Origin: Hirudinaria manillensis
Taxonomy: Eukaryota; Annelida; Clitellata; Hirudinida; Hirudinidae
DNA: 64,000 nt
Direction: 5' to 3'
Assembly (NCBI GenBank): GCA_034509925.1
Contig: CM067532.1
Span: 3,366,142 to 3,430,141, forward strand
Under the pieces are notes generated by a model, which was not told the DNA's origin, did no database searches, and saw nothing but the letters and a program-made list of their open reading frames with translations. Made by a program: the position numbers and the translations under genes. Every line of letters begins with the position of its first letter. The stretch's first letter is position 1. Shown one piece after another: positions 1 through 12,329 of this stretch.

Positions 1-4
1 TCAC

Positions 5-205
5 TCCAGGCATGATGACCCTCTCGACGTCTCCGATGATGTCATCCCATTTTTCTCCTTCTTCCGGAGCCTCACCAGGTAAGAGTTCCTCCAAGAAACC
101 CGGTTTGACTTGAGACAAGGGCTTCCTACTTCCTATGTTTTCCAGATAATCGGCAGCATAATCTATCATCTCTTTTCCTCTCCTACGAAACTCTTCAGCA
201 TCCAT
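5..205 (-). CDS. AADC paralog 1, exon 1 only (gene continues beyond left edge)
   Basis: First coding exon (201 nt, 67 codons) of a pyridoxal-phosphate aromatic-L-amino-acid decarboxylase family gene. The protein starts [20 protein letters not shown] and runs to the PGV segment that precedes the THW motif of this family; the GT donor lies at positions 4-3. It is nearly identical in length, splice site and sequence to exon 1 of the complete paralog at 6561-6761, and the untranslated bases just before the two ATGs also resemble each other, so the pair is a recent tandem duplication. Small differences include D to E at residue 12 and D to G in the [10 protein letters not shown] segment. Whether this copy keeps the normal catalytic residues cannot be seen here. 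Confidence 0.9.
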
Positions 206-1783
206 ACTGGCTTCAAAAAAAGTGGATGTGATGTCGTTTGTGGTTCATTTTATAGGCGCAGTGAACGTGCAGGAGGTTTTGTTATCAGCTGCGATCACCA
301 TTAGGCCAAGATAATTGTGCACAAACATTTTAACATTTGGACGCATGCGATCGCTTTGAAATGAAATGAATTTTTAGTGAGTTTTTAAATTGTTTGTTGT
401 CATTGACATTTATAATGACTAGCCAAAGATGTTTCACAATGTTAAAGCTGAAATTTATATTATATTCATTTTAAATTCGTTGAATTGTGACAATAATTTG
501 TCATATCGCGAAAGATTTGCAAATTTTGCTGTAATTCTCGCATAACGCGCATATAGAACGCTTGTAAAATCGTGGCTTAGATGGAATAATTGTTGAGATA
601 ATAGATAATAGGTTAATAAATCGAATCAAATTCGTTGCTGCTATAATTTGCAACGTAATTGTAAGATTAAATATAGGATATTTTAAATACCTAAGAAAAA
701 TTTTAAAAAAGTTGCTTTTTCGCTATCACATTCTTCATGTCTTACCATTGATGTGAGAATCCATAACCAACGATGTTTCAAACGTAAGTGTTGACTCGAT
801 CGATTGTCTTGACTGTACTCAGTGATTTATTTCGTTGCTCTACAACACCTTTTTTTCTTAAAGTCAATTTTGAAAATGTTTGAGAATTCAAAATTATTTC
901 AGATTAATAATAATAATAATAATACGATTTAAGTCCATTACCTCGATGCAAAATCTAATTTTTTGAGGTTTTTAGTAGGAATTTTGAAGAACCTGCGCTC
1001 CTAATTAGGAAAGACATGATGTTATGTTTTTCGTCGATATATCGACCAATCAAACGGAATCAAGACCCTTTTTTAACCTTAAAGTTTCCTAGACACTGCT
1101 ACTGATTGCCTGTTTTCTCCAAGGAATATAAGTATGTCTAAATGAGGTATGTCTGATATGAAGTTGCATTTAAACAACGATTGGTTAGTATTCGTTCATG
1201 TATTCAGTTATTACAGTTTCAGTTGCTCTTATCTTATTTAACTAAACGCTTTATGAGACAGTTATGAGAGAAATGTATTGTGACTGAATGATATTCAAAG
1301 CATTTTTTAAAACTAATTTGAAGCCACGTTTTTTAACCTCAGCTGATTTTTGGCACACAGTTGTTCATGCGTGCTATAATTGACAAAGCAATAATTGTAT
1401 GAAAAAGATAGATATTTACAAATAGGAAAAGTTGGGGCTTATGGCTCCCTAAACATGGCAATATGGTATGTAAGGCAGCCGAGTGATTGATACCGTCGCT
1501 TTCGTGCGTTTCCATTAGGAATTCAAATCCCAGCCGCTTGCTGACTTTCTGTATAAATTTCAATATTTAAACATTCAAAAGTTCACTAAGCAGAAAAATT
1601 GATAACAAGAGCATGGGAAAGCAATTTTTATTTGACCTTTTCGAACGAATTTGTTTAATACAAAGGTTTATCACGCTTTAAATAATATTAGTTAATAACA
1701 TAATGCATTCGAATATCAAAAAGAGTTTAACTGATATGGTTATGCACGAAAATCATCAGTTTATAGCGGCCTCGACGTTGGAC
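206..1783. other. intergenic between the two AADC paralogs
   Basis: No convincing exon on either strand. AT-rich with a short (TAA)n run near 907-922. It should hold the promoter of paralog 1 and the 3' UTR of paralog 2, but I could not assign specific elements. Confidence 0.5.
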
Positions 1784-4700
1784 TCATGATCGTGAATGAA
1801 TTATTGAAGTGGCAACTTCCACTATGACATTCCAAGAGTATTCAATGTCCTCCTTGGTAGTTGAAGCTGCGCAGATGGCAAATCTCAGGTAATAAATTCC
1901 TTTCACCATCCCTGGCACCAAGTAAATCCTTCCATCTTCCAGCAACTTGTTCCAGAGTAACATATTATCTTCGTTGGAACTCTACCATAAACCATTCCAC
2001 AAAAGATATTTTAACTATCACGGATATATGAACATTATCAAAGTAATTAACAAGTAATATTTAAACATAAACATTTCATTGCAATTACTACGTCCTTTAA
2101 TAATATACCGAAATGTTATCAAGTTAAAGAAATTGTCTTTCCGAAAAATGAAGGAATAAATTGTTGATGAGTGAAAGGATTAAACATTTGTCACCTTCAA
2201 CCTGAAGCAAACAAGACCCAAAATGACTTCATTGACCACTTCAAAAAGTTCGTTTTTTGATACGAAATTTTCAAACTCCTTTGCAAGTAATACGTCCTAT
2301 CAAATGAATTAGATGCATATTCATTAAATTTCATTATGCAAATCTGACCTTTCGGTAGCAGACATTTACTGATCATTAAAAGATGTGTTTCATGCAAACA
2401 TACTTTTCTTATCATTTGCTGAAGTCCTTTTATGCCGAATGATCTCAAAACAAACCACAATTTCAGTGAACGAAACCTTCGCCCGAAGGGAATTTGCCAA
2501 TGCTGCAAATAACGAATCAAAAAATTTAAATTAAATTAATTAAAAATATAGGAGATATTGTTATTTCAAGTGTGCCAGAAATATGTTTGAAAGCTTTTTA
2601 AAATCTACCTGTATTTATAAAAACTAAATAAAACAAATTGAGCTTACTCGATAATCAATTACTTTGCCGCCATTTTTATGCTTTAAAAATGTGGCATCAA
2701 CCGCAAACGCTTGGACCAAAAACTGAGTGTTTTTCAACCTGAAAGTCAAACAACAAGTAACAATTGTGCTTTACGTTGGACTTATATTCTCTTTAGTAAC
2801 TATATATGTAAATATATCTTCTATATCGTATCTATATCATATATCTTCCATATCATATATCTTATATATTCGTATATCACTTCGAGTCAAACTAACCAGA
2901 GAGCGGAACAGTCCAGGTTCACTCGAAGCCATTTATGGGGACTGAAGTTAAAGGAGTCTGCATACTAATTGAAAGACCAAATATCTTAATTTCAATCATT
3001 AATTAATATAATAATCTCCAATTCTTCATTAAATCAATCAATTAAAGTCATGCTGCGAATTACTAAAAATTACTGAAAAATATTTCTACAATAAATTTTA
3101 CTTTCACGTCAAATGATTGGAATCATAAAACACAAAAACCATTGAATGTACAAGTTACTAAAAGTAATTTCAGTAACCCACCTCAATTCCATCCAACAAA
3201 TATCTGAATTCAGGGCAAATAAAAGCCGATCCAGCATAAGCTGCATCAATGTGGAGCCAAATATTCTCTTTGTTACCTGCATTTTTAAACTTGTACTCAA
3301 CATATAGATTAAATATCAATGAATCTCTTAAACTGGTAGTAAATATTTATTCATATTGTTCCTTTCTTAATGTGATCAAACTCAAGATAGGTCCAATAAT
3401 ACCGTGATATTTGTAGGTAAAACTCACAAATGGGTCCAATTTCCTTGAGATCGTCAAAGGAACAAATGGATGTTGTGCCTAATGTCGCCACGCACTGCAA
3501 TAGGTTTAATAAATAGGCAAAATAAATTACGAATAAATAGTTAATGAACAAGTTTTAAAAGTCATTAAACAAGTGTTGAAATATTAAAAACCCCAATTTA
3601 TGAAGGAAATGCTAGTCATATTCCATAAGTCTTTTCTTCTAATTTTAACTTCAACAAAGTTTCTAACTAACAAGGAACGGAATGAGACCGTTCCTTTTGT
3701 CCTCAGAGATGGCTTTTTGATGGGTCCATGGCATGTTTGTCGTCTGATTTGATTTTCCTGCATTTGACCAACGCAATCAAGGCAGACTTTTCAGAAGATG
3801 TGTGAGCCTGGATAAGAATGAGATGCGAATAATCTGTAACCTTCTCAATTTTATGTCCAAAATCTTCGGCAACCAATCTATCCAATCTGGAGGCCTTTTT
3901 TTATTGTGTGAGTTATTTTAGAAATCCGTTTATACGGAATTTGATAAATATGCGAATCTCGATCTCTTCCATGTTTCACCTCGCCTATGCTTTTCTACAT
4001 CATATTAGTCGTATATATGCATTTATATAAATTTTATATATTTTCGACTTAATATAGTTGTGCCAATAAAAATGTAGTTGTTCTTTTAATCCATTAACTT
4101 ATTCAATATTTTTAATTTTTATAAAATATTTCATGATTCATTTCGATCAGTTATTTTGTAATCCTCCTCACCACAATTTCTGCTCAAGCAGGTGCAAAGG
4201 TAATAAAACTGTCTTCTGAATTTTTTACTTTTTTGGAAATTTTGACTATGCAAACCATGTTATAAAGGTAATGGTTGATCTTAATAAATACAGATTGTTT
4301 TTTGAATGTTTTTCTGTCTGTACTGAAAACAACGTTACTTCGATGAATCATTATTATTTGTTTTGCTGGTTATAAAATAGATTTTATGATAATTTAATTG
4401 GACTTTTTGCTAAAAATGTAAGTTAAAATTGGCGCTTCTTTTCATATTATCTTCCCATAACGTTAGTGAGCGCATAATAAAGACGGCATTAATAATGATA
4501 ATAATCGACATCGAAATATTTGTTAACGATTATTAATCATCGTTACCACAATTTCATTACGTGTTTAAAATTGAAAAACTCGCAATAAAATTGAAATTAC
4601 AAACCTGATCGCTGCAGTACATCACCATTTTAGTGAATTCGTGTTCATTTTTCAATTCCAAAATTTTTTTGTTCCTTGCCGTCAAAAGGGAGATGTACAG

Positions 4701-6761
4701 AGATTCGCTAGCAGAAGCCTTACGAACATTAGATGTTGTTAATCAATTTTAATGTTAATTACTTGAGTTCCAATGATGAATGTAACCAAATACCAAATAG
4801 ATCAGACAAGTAATACTTCTTAGAGCTCCATATAGCATATATTCTTACAATAATGAAACGCATTTTACAAGAAAATAGTAAATCATAAAATTGGTAAGCA
4901 AATCTTTACCTGTATAACTCCGCCTCCCTGTTCGCCATCGTAAAATTCCTTCGGAAGTTTCAGCATTTTACCAAGCCACTTCATCATCAACATTTCCAGT
5001 TCCGTGCAAGAAGGACTGGCAATCTTAATTTAGCAAATTTTAAAGCATAATTCAACAAAAATTACATTCTTTTATGTCAACATAACACTAATTGCGATAA
5101 TTCAGCGTTGCGAGCAGAGGGAACTTAGACCTAATAAATATTTTTTAAATTTGATAGTGAAATTTAATTAAATATATAATTATTAAAACATATTTTAATT
5201 CTTCAGTATATTCAGTTTTGTTCACCTTTTATAATATGTCATAAAACTCGTGAGTATTAACTTTTAAATTATAAATATTTAAAAACGGCCGATGTTTAAT
5301 TTGTTTTCTTTAAAGTCGCAAAAGATCCTTGGCATTTATTTTTATTTCAAAGCGTAGGAGTCGTTAAAAAATTTAAGAAACACTTTGTGAACCTTTCGTT
5401 AGCATGGAATGGCTGCGTCTCTTTGAAGAGTTATAGCTTTTTTTATGCTTTATAATGAGAAATGACTGTTACTAATAAACGGAAAAACTTGAAATTCATG
5501 GTCAGAAAACATGATCATTAGATGTATTACTTACTGTATATATTGAATAAAAGTGGATTATTGATGTTTTGATTGATTTTCAATCAAATGATTGCAATTT
5601 TGTTCGTAAATTATTGAAAGCAATTTATGTGATGTCTATAATGTCAAATACTTGTGTTAAAAGTTCATTAAAATTAGTGTTATTGTTAGTAGAATACCAG
5701 TCGGTATTCTAAGATCAGAGCAATTACACACTGAAAATCAAAAGAAAAATTACTTGTTCCCATTACGAATGCTTCGTTCATTTAATTAGATTATCTCAAA
5801 ATATAACATTCTAAATGTTACATAAACTGAAACCCCAAAGCTAGAAAACTTGATGTAATAATGAAAGTAGATAAAAATCATGTATTAGAAAGAACTTTAG
5901 AGTGTCTTTTATATCCTATTAGGACATGAACGATTCTTGAAATTTCAAGATTTGTACAGCTTCTTCTCCGGTAATTTCCATGGAACTGGGGTCGGCACAT
6001 TTTTGATGACATCGTTCGAAGTTCTATTTATCAATCAATCGGCCAACGACCTCTTACTTTCTTCATCTTCATCAAAAAGTCTGAATGTCAACCTTTGTCC
6101 TTATTGTCTTAGCCATTCAGTCAGTTAGTAATTAATTGAACTAAATTTCTACACTAACGTCCCAAAGAGCATGATAATTCTGTAGAAATAAACAAATCGA
6201 GAAAAAAGATGAAACCAGTAGGATATCATAAGTTTAAGATTTTACTGCAGATTTAAAAAATCCAAAAATCCTTACCCAAGAAAATCCAACGCAATTGATA
6301 GCGTCTGAGAGGATATCAGCACACATTGATGGATACGAATTGCCTGCCACAAAGTAGGCGTGGAAATGTGGACTGCACCAATGGGTCACCTTAACATTGG
6401 GATAGGTTGATCAATTTCTTTTTTAAACATTTTAACACCATTTACTACAACAAAAAAAAATTACATCGTCTTGCATTGCATTTACGTTCAACGAAAGTTT
6501 ACCTAACCTAAATAATTACATATGGAAAAATAGTTATAGCCAAATTTCATCTCAACTCACTCCAGGCATGATGAACCTCTCGACATCTCCAATGATGTCA
6601 TCCCATTTTTCTCCTTCTTCCGGAGCTTCATCGGGTAAGAGTTCCTCCAAGAAACCCGGTTTGACTTGAGACAAGGGCTTCCTGCTTCTTATGTTTTCCA
6701 GATAATCGGCAGCATAATCTATCATATCCTTTCCTCTCCTACGAAACTCTTCAGCATCCAT
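1784..6761 (-). CDS. AADC-family paralog 2, 12 exons, one frameshift, Tyr332-to-Phe
   Basis: Exons: 6561-6761, 6276-6389, 4910-5023, 4605-4718, 3672-3807, 3428-3494, 3182-3276, 2897-2964, 2648-2738, 2404-2502, 2195-2296, 1784-1981; about 465 aa, near the usual ~480. Seen: SDQAH (PLP-stacking His192 in human numbering), HIDAAYAG (Asp271), SPHKW (Lys303, Schiff base) and [11 protein letters not shown]. Gly at position 354 is the AADC state; histidine decarboxylase has Ser there. Two substrate-loop changes stand out. The human LDPTYLKH segment is VDATFLKH here, so Tyr332 is Phe. FPTASSYP is FVAGNSYP, so the catechol-contacting Thr82 is lost. In exon 5 a run of five A (plus strand ggctttttga, ~3711) needs one base fewer to continue into [15 protein letters not shown]. 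Removing it gives exactly 45 codons and restores phase. This is either a true frameshift (pseudogene) or an assembly error. Exons 2-4 are each 114 nt and phase 0. Confidence 0.92.
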
Positions 6762-7653
6762 CCTGTCTTCAACGGATCTTAGTGGATGCGACGCTGTTTT
6801 TGGCTGCTTTTATAAGCGGTTCCAAGGGTAGATGCAATGAAGTTTGTACTTCACTAAAAGAATTATTTTCTTAATAACTGTTTTATGTGGCTAGTGAAAT
6901 ACTAGATCATAGAGGAAAACGACCCGACCTTATTGTGGAAGAATTCTTCATAATTTTCCCACTAGGGATGCTAATTCGTCTCCATGGCAACTCTGGATCG
7001 CACTGACACTTTGGTAAAAAGGATATTGCTATAAATTGCTTCAACTTTGTAATATCGTTTCCGCCATTTATGTCGTATTTGTTCGCTAATTAAAGTAACT
7101 ATGAGAATCAAGAAGTCCCGAAGAATAAATTTTGAATGACCTTCCTGTATGCGAGGTCATACCAGGAAATGTATGCTTTGCTTCCCCGGATTTTTTTATT
7201 TTTGCCAAAATCTTGTGCAACATTAATTGCATTTTGTGTTACAATATATTTTTTTTAACTGCTATTACTAAACGTACTATCTTGTAAAATTCATTTAAAA
7301 TCCACTCAAATGTATTCCCCTTTTCAACTGATTTTGTAAAATCATTGACTGAATCATTAAAAGAACAAACTTTGCCCTCCCTTGTTTCACGCTTTGAATT
7401 TTATTGCTTATTTCCATCCACTCTCGGGTTACTGCGAATTAAAAACATTTCAAGTCATAACAAGTTGAGTATCTATGGACAAAATAAAAACATGAAAGGG
7501 ACAATTAACTGTTACTTTGACACAACAATTAGAATAAAAAATATCAATTTTTTTGGTATTTAACAACAAACACAACAAATACAAAGAGTAGATATTGAGT
7601 ACTCGCTTACATCAAAGTCATTTGGCAAATTTCTTAGGAGAACAAAATCTTAA
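6762..7653. other. intergenic AADC paralog 2 / EFHB
   Basis: Upstream region of AADC paralog 2 and 3' flank of EFHB. The bases directly before the ATG at 6761 resemble those before the paralog 1 ATG at 205. No other coding signal was found; the open frame at 7345-7563 has no family resemblance. Confidence 0.5.
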
Positions 7654-10600
7654 TTACAGTCTGAATAGACTCAGACATCCATAGCTAAATCTACGATCTA
7701 AAACTTTTTTGAATTGTTCAACAGACACCATGCCATCTTTTGATTCAAGTGACGCTTCTCTAAACAAAGCCTCAAATCCGTACTGATCGAGTATTTCAAA
7801 ATAAACGCCAAAAATCTGCATAATCTGAAAATCGAAATTGTATCAAAATTGAATTCAAAGTACAAAATGAATCTCAAAGCGTAATCTAGTAATAAAACTC
7901 TTTTGTACAGGATTACTTCAAGCCAACCAATTAAGCTTATATAAGTAATTAGATGCACATTATGGTCACTACAGAAATATAAAGTCAGTTTAAAAAATAT
8001 GGCCACAAGATTTCTCAAACCTGTTCCAATGTCCGGGGCTTGCTTATGTCTTCATCTGTGAACCCATAACTCAACAGTATGTGTGGATTCAACAATGGTT
8101 TCACTCTGTCCAATTTCTTCTGGAGTTGAAGAACATTTACCGATGTTCCCATTTCTTCCATTAATGATTTTGTCAAATCTGATTTCTTCCCAAAGGCGTA
8201 TATTTCTAGAAAACAATAAAACATCCACGTTGAAGTTTGTTATAGTTCTAAGACTTTCATTGCTTAAAAAAAATGCTCGAGAAAATAAATTAATAGAAGA
8301 AAAATTAATCATTGGTTCAAAAGCACTCAAGCTGGAACTTACCATTGATATCCACCTCCCCGAAAACTGAGTTCACTTCCTGCGAGGTTCTGAAATGATC
8401 GGAACCCCTTTTGTCAATCTGTTTTACCATACGCCTGCCTGTAAAGTCAGGAGATTATTTATTTTAAATTTATTTTTCTTTTTACGAAAAAGTACTTGAA
8501 ACTCGATAATATTGATAATATTAACAATATAGCTAATATATTAATATCGCTAAATAAATGTTAATCCTTAGTTATAAACAACAATAACATGGCTACTGAG
8601 CTACTTTTGAGTCAAAGTTGCGAAGGAAGGGCATTAACTATCATAAATAACTTTGTCTTGGAGAGTTGATAAACTTTTGCTATAAAAAAAGTTCTTTTTT
8701 TTATGTTTTTAATAAGAACAAATAAAAGATTCAAGATGACGTTCACCTTCGTAAGTATTGTTACTCGTGAAGATATAAGGAAAGAAGGTGAGGAAGTGAA
8801 GAAACTCCTGAAAGGTGATGACCTCAGTAGTGACGCAATCGTTCGAAGGAGTGCAGCAGTCTTCATGCTCGGCCCTCGTCTTCTTCTCCAAGTCGCACGT
8901 GCAGTTGAAAATGTCCCGACCACATCTTTTACAGCAATCCGAGGGTTTATTGCACTCGGGGACGTACTTGGTGCACAATTCATTACTGCATTTCTTAGCA
9001 TTAGCGGAGGATTCCTGCCCATTCGGATCAAAAGAAGCGCCCGGAGTGTCACTTTTACATTCTACAGGTACTTTAGAAAGATCTGTGCAGACGCACGGGA
9101 TTTTGTGGTTACAGTTGAAGATGCAGTGGCGTTTATTCAGGCCAATCATCCTGCACTGACAACAGCAGTTGCAGCAATTAAAGAGCGTCTCGTTGTTATT
9201 GTGGCAGGTCTCTTTACAGTCCCTGATGAGTTCACAAAGCTCCGTGTTGTTCAAAATGATGTTGAATTGAAGCAAAACCGCTCTCAGTGATTCGGCATCG
9301 ATGAATCCCTTCTTCTCCTGCAATAAGTCAGCTTACAAATGCAGTGGCGTCTGAGCTCGATAATAATAAATTATTTATAATAATAAATAATTATTTTTGT
9401 TATTAATAAGTTATGATAAGTTGAATTCATATTCACAGCTACTTCAACTTTTCATATTCTTCCTTCCCATAATTAATATTAATGAGCTTATACACGATTC
9501 CCCGTTTCAAATGACTTGACCTTCTGCTTCAAACTGCTGAAGGGTTTTGTAGACTCTCCCCTGAAACATTTCCTGGTTCTTCAAAGTTATCGCGGCACAA
9601 GGGGTCACAATCTCAAGCTAAAGCAAAGCAAATTTTCTACCGACGTCGTCAAATATTCTTTTTGCAATAGGATTGTTAAACCCTGGAACTCATTACCACC
9701 TGATTTTATTAATGCTACAACCGTTTCTAGATTCAATGCACTTATAAGAGACTTTGATCTTAGCAAATACCTTACATATAACTAACTCTCATTGTAGTCA
9801 TTATCGCCACCCTGATTCATACTGTCATTGTAATTTGTCCTTGCTCGAATTGGAAATCGAAAACTGTGTTTGTGGTCCTATTGGGCCCTTCATTTTGAAT
9901 AAATAAATAAATAATATATTATATTATAAAATGTGAAGTTTCCACTAAAAGGAATTTCATTTCTAATTGGACGGATGGCTTTAAAGACATCCCTCATAGT
10001 AAGTAATCAATTATAGTACGGACAGTGTGGTGATTTAAGATATTTATCATTGTTTATATTACTATTACTACAGATATATTACCTTGTCATAAAAGTGAAA
10101 AGCCTGTTCAGCACTTTTAAAATTGGTCCAATTCGCCTTTTTAAGATGATCCCTTACTCTGGCAATTTTTGACCTGTGAATTTTTCAGAAGAATAGCAGC
10201 TTCTCAAAACTTTAAATCCATAAATCTATGCAGTGATAAACAAAACAAAAATTTAAGTTAAATAAATTTTTTTAAATTTAATAGTAAGATCTTAAGCTTA
10301 AAAATTCGAAGTAATCCTCAGAAAAGTAGCTACAATAAGACTCTTCCTTATGCCCGGAATTCTTCCTAGAATTTATAATTTGCATATTTTAATATTAATG
10401 TTTACAAACAAAAAAATACCTGATGGCATCCTTTCCATTCATGAAATTAGTTTCGTCTCTATAATGCAACAAATCACCCAATGTATAAGTGCCCAGGACA
10501 CTTGGCTTTCCATGGGCAAATTCCGGGGGAAGGCATGAGGAATCTCGGAGGCTAATACAAAATTATTATGCACTCTTTATCTCTCACCATCGAAAGTATA

Positions 10601-12329
10601 TGTAAATAGATCAATTGTATTTTATGTTGTCATTCAGAAAGTGTCATAAGTTTTGGAGGGAGTCCTATCTTAACTTTACATAATCATGGCATATCATGGC
10701 ATAGCGTAATTAGTTTGGAGGAGCTGCGAAAAATGTTCTTGATGTCCGACAGCTAGACTTCTTTTTTAATTCAGACGTGTAAAATATTAACTGAAGGATT
10801 TCCATAAGAAAATTTTAATAAACCAACGGATTTCTATGCTTTCCAAGTTCATCGGTGTACTTATCTGAGTATTCGTTGAACCTACAGGAAGCAAAACTAA
10901 TGGGCTCACATCTGTTCAGATCCGGTTGCATCAGGCATTTGGTTTTCTTACCTAATTTTCGAATTATTACAAATGTCACAGGATTATATTGATACGAATA
11001 TTATTATATTAACTAAGGATAAGGTATTTGTATAAGTTATAACTGTTGTTTGAAGTGAGAAAATCATTCCAACATAACCAAGCTACAGAAAATACAGTTC
11101 CATACAAATATATTGGCATAACACAATGAACCGATTTATTTAACCTTCACGATCGCATCCGCTCTTGTCTCCAAACCTCGCAAATGGATTGTACGAGGGA
11201 CTACAGTAATTCCTTGAAACAAATTCTCCAGGCAAGTGAGCCTTTTCAAGCAAGGAAAGATTAACACTAACGGTTAACATTATAACAATAGTGATAATTA
11301 GTGATATTCGCTTAAATTATCTTTTATGAAAAATCGCATAATTGAGATTTTATAATAAACTTTCGGCTTGATGTGAGCTGTATATCGGTTCCTACCAACA
11401 AGCTATTAGCCATGGATTTTTGTTAGTTTTCTATTCCTCCATTCATTGATAAGAAAGAACCACTTTTGTAGAAAACTTTCCTTCTAAGAATGATGGAAAG
11501 TTCAATCCCACTTTTTTTAAACATACCGTTGTGAATGTTTTACAAGGCAAAGCAAAGCAATTGTTGTCAGAACAACGATATAACTTTGAGTCATTTACTG
11601 ATCTAACCTTATGCGTAATTTTGTACAGTTCGTGACCAGCTAAGGATTCACATGCAACTTGGTCTGCTGATTTTGATGGATTAATCAACTCCTTGGCTGA
11701 CTCGCCTAACGGGTTGAAGTAACTATTCACAAACGTTACTGTGACCATAATTTTTAACATCTAAATGAAAACGGTCGGGTAGGAACGAGTGTCAAGTTTG
11801 AAAGTCTACCTGTCTTGGTTGGGACTCCGAACGTCAGGTTGATTTTGTCAAAACAACAAGGAACATACGGGGGATGCACTGGTGCTCCGCCGATAGGGTA
11901 TCGTGATCTAAGATATCTGCATTCTGCTTTGGCCTGCAAGTACTGTTCATAAATAGTAAGAGGCTTGGGATTGACGATATCCCCTATCTTTTCTGTCACT
12001 GCGCTTTCATCTTGGACTTTCTCTTTAACAGGGCATTCACAGACACATGATTCTGAATGTTTAGGCTGCAGTTAAAGTAATAATTCAAAGTGATGCATTC
12101 ACAATTGAATAAATTATCTCTTATTCGACTTATATTATAATTTCCTCGAGCAAGTTGGTGCTACTTATTCTCCTGAATAGATCAAGTGAATATGGCTCTA
12201 CTTGCACAATTCGAAAATAGACGGTTGTTTCACAATAAAAATAGACAGTAATGTACTGACAATTATTCTCTCCCAAATGTATAATTCTGGCGATTTCTTA
12301 ATGCAATCGACTTCGTCAGTCCGCAACAT
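7654..12329 (-). CDS. EFHB: EF-hand domain family member B (CFAP21) with a Cys-rich insertion
   Basis: Known role: EFHB is a microtubule inner protein of ciliary doublets. Exons: 12261-12329, 11810-12065, 11608-11738, 11145-11241, 10828-10951, 10420-10551, 10083-10173, 8747-9317, 8343-8438, 8021-8205, 7654-7824; 640 aa, all phases closing. Family landmarks: VNPKPLTIYEQYLQ, FGVPT, SAKELINPSK, GHELYKITHK, NPFARFG, YTLGDLLHYRDE, the first EF-hand (HFYDKEKKGFIDAESL), then SQEVNSVFG and the C-terminal KPRTLEQIMQIF to VEQFKKVLD segment. The second EF-hand has its helices (CELIRDC; VITFQEFLHFL) separated by ~130 residues with ~25 cysteines in place of a ~12-residue loop. The start at 12329 (MLRTDEVD...) is the weakest part. 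It is phase-compatible but gives a shorter N-terminus than in vertebrates, and an alternative first exon is possible at 13633-13656. Confidence 0.88.
9495..9915 (+). mobile_element. 5'-truncated LINE 3' end in an EFHB intron
   Basis: The open frame (about 9510-9785) reads as the C-terminal tail of a non-LTR retrotransposon reverse transcriptase: DLTFCFKLLKGFVD, TRGHNLKLK, then FCNRIVKPWNSLPPDF and FNALIRDFDLSKYL. This matches the usual RGH..L...R..FF..RVV..WN.LP..V......FK..LD pattern. A ~110-bp 3' UTR follows and ends in an (AATA)n-type tail at ~9895-9915, typical of target-primed insertion. It lies antisense to EFHB between exons 9317 and 10173. Only the last ~90 codons remain. Confidence 0.85.

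Noticed and set aside
5937..6128. Plus-strand 63-codon frame within the AADC gene
   Set aside because: Lies in an intron of the minus-strand gene; no homology and no flanking signals.
8703..9290. Long plus-strand open frame (195 aa) over the EFHB Cys-rich exon
   Set aside because: Mirror frame of the EFHB exon at 8747-9317. The minus frame carries EF-hand motifs and correct splice phases; the plus frame has no family resemblance.
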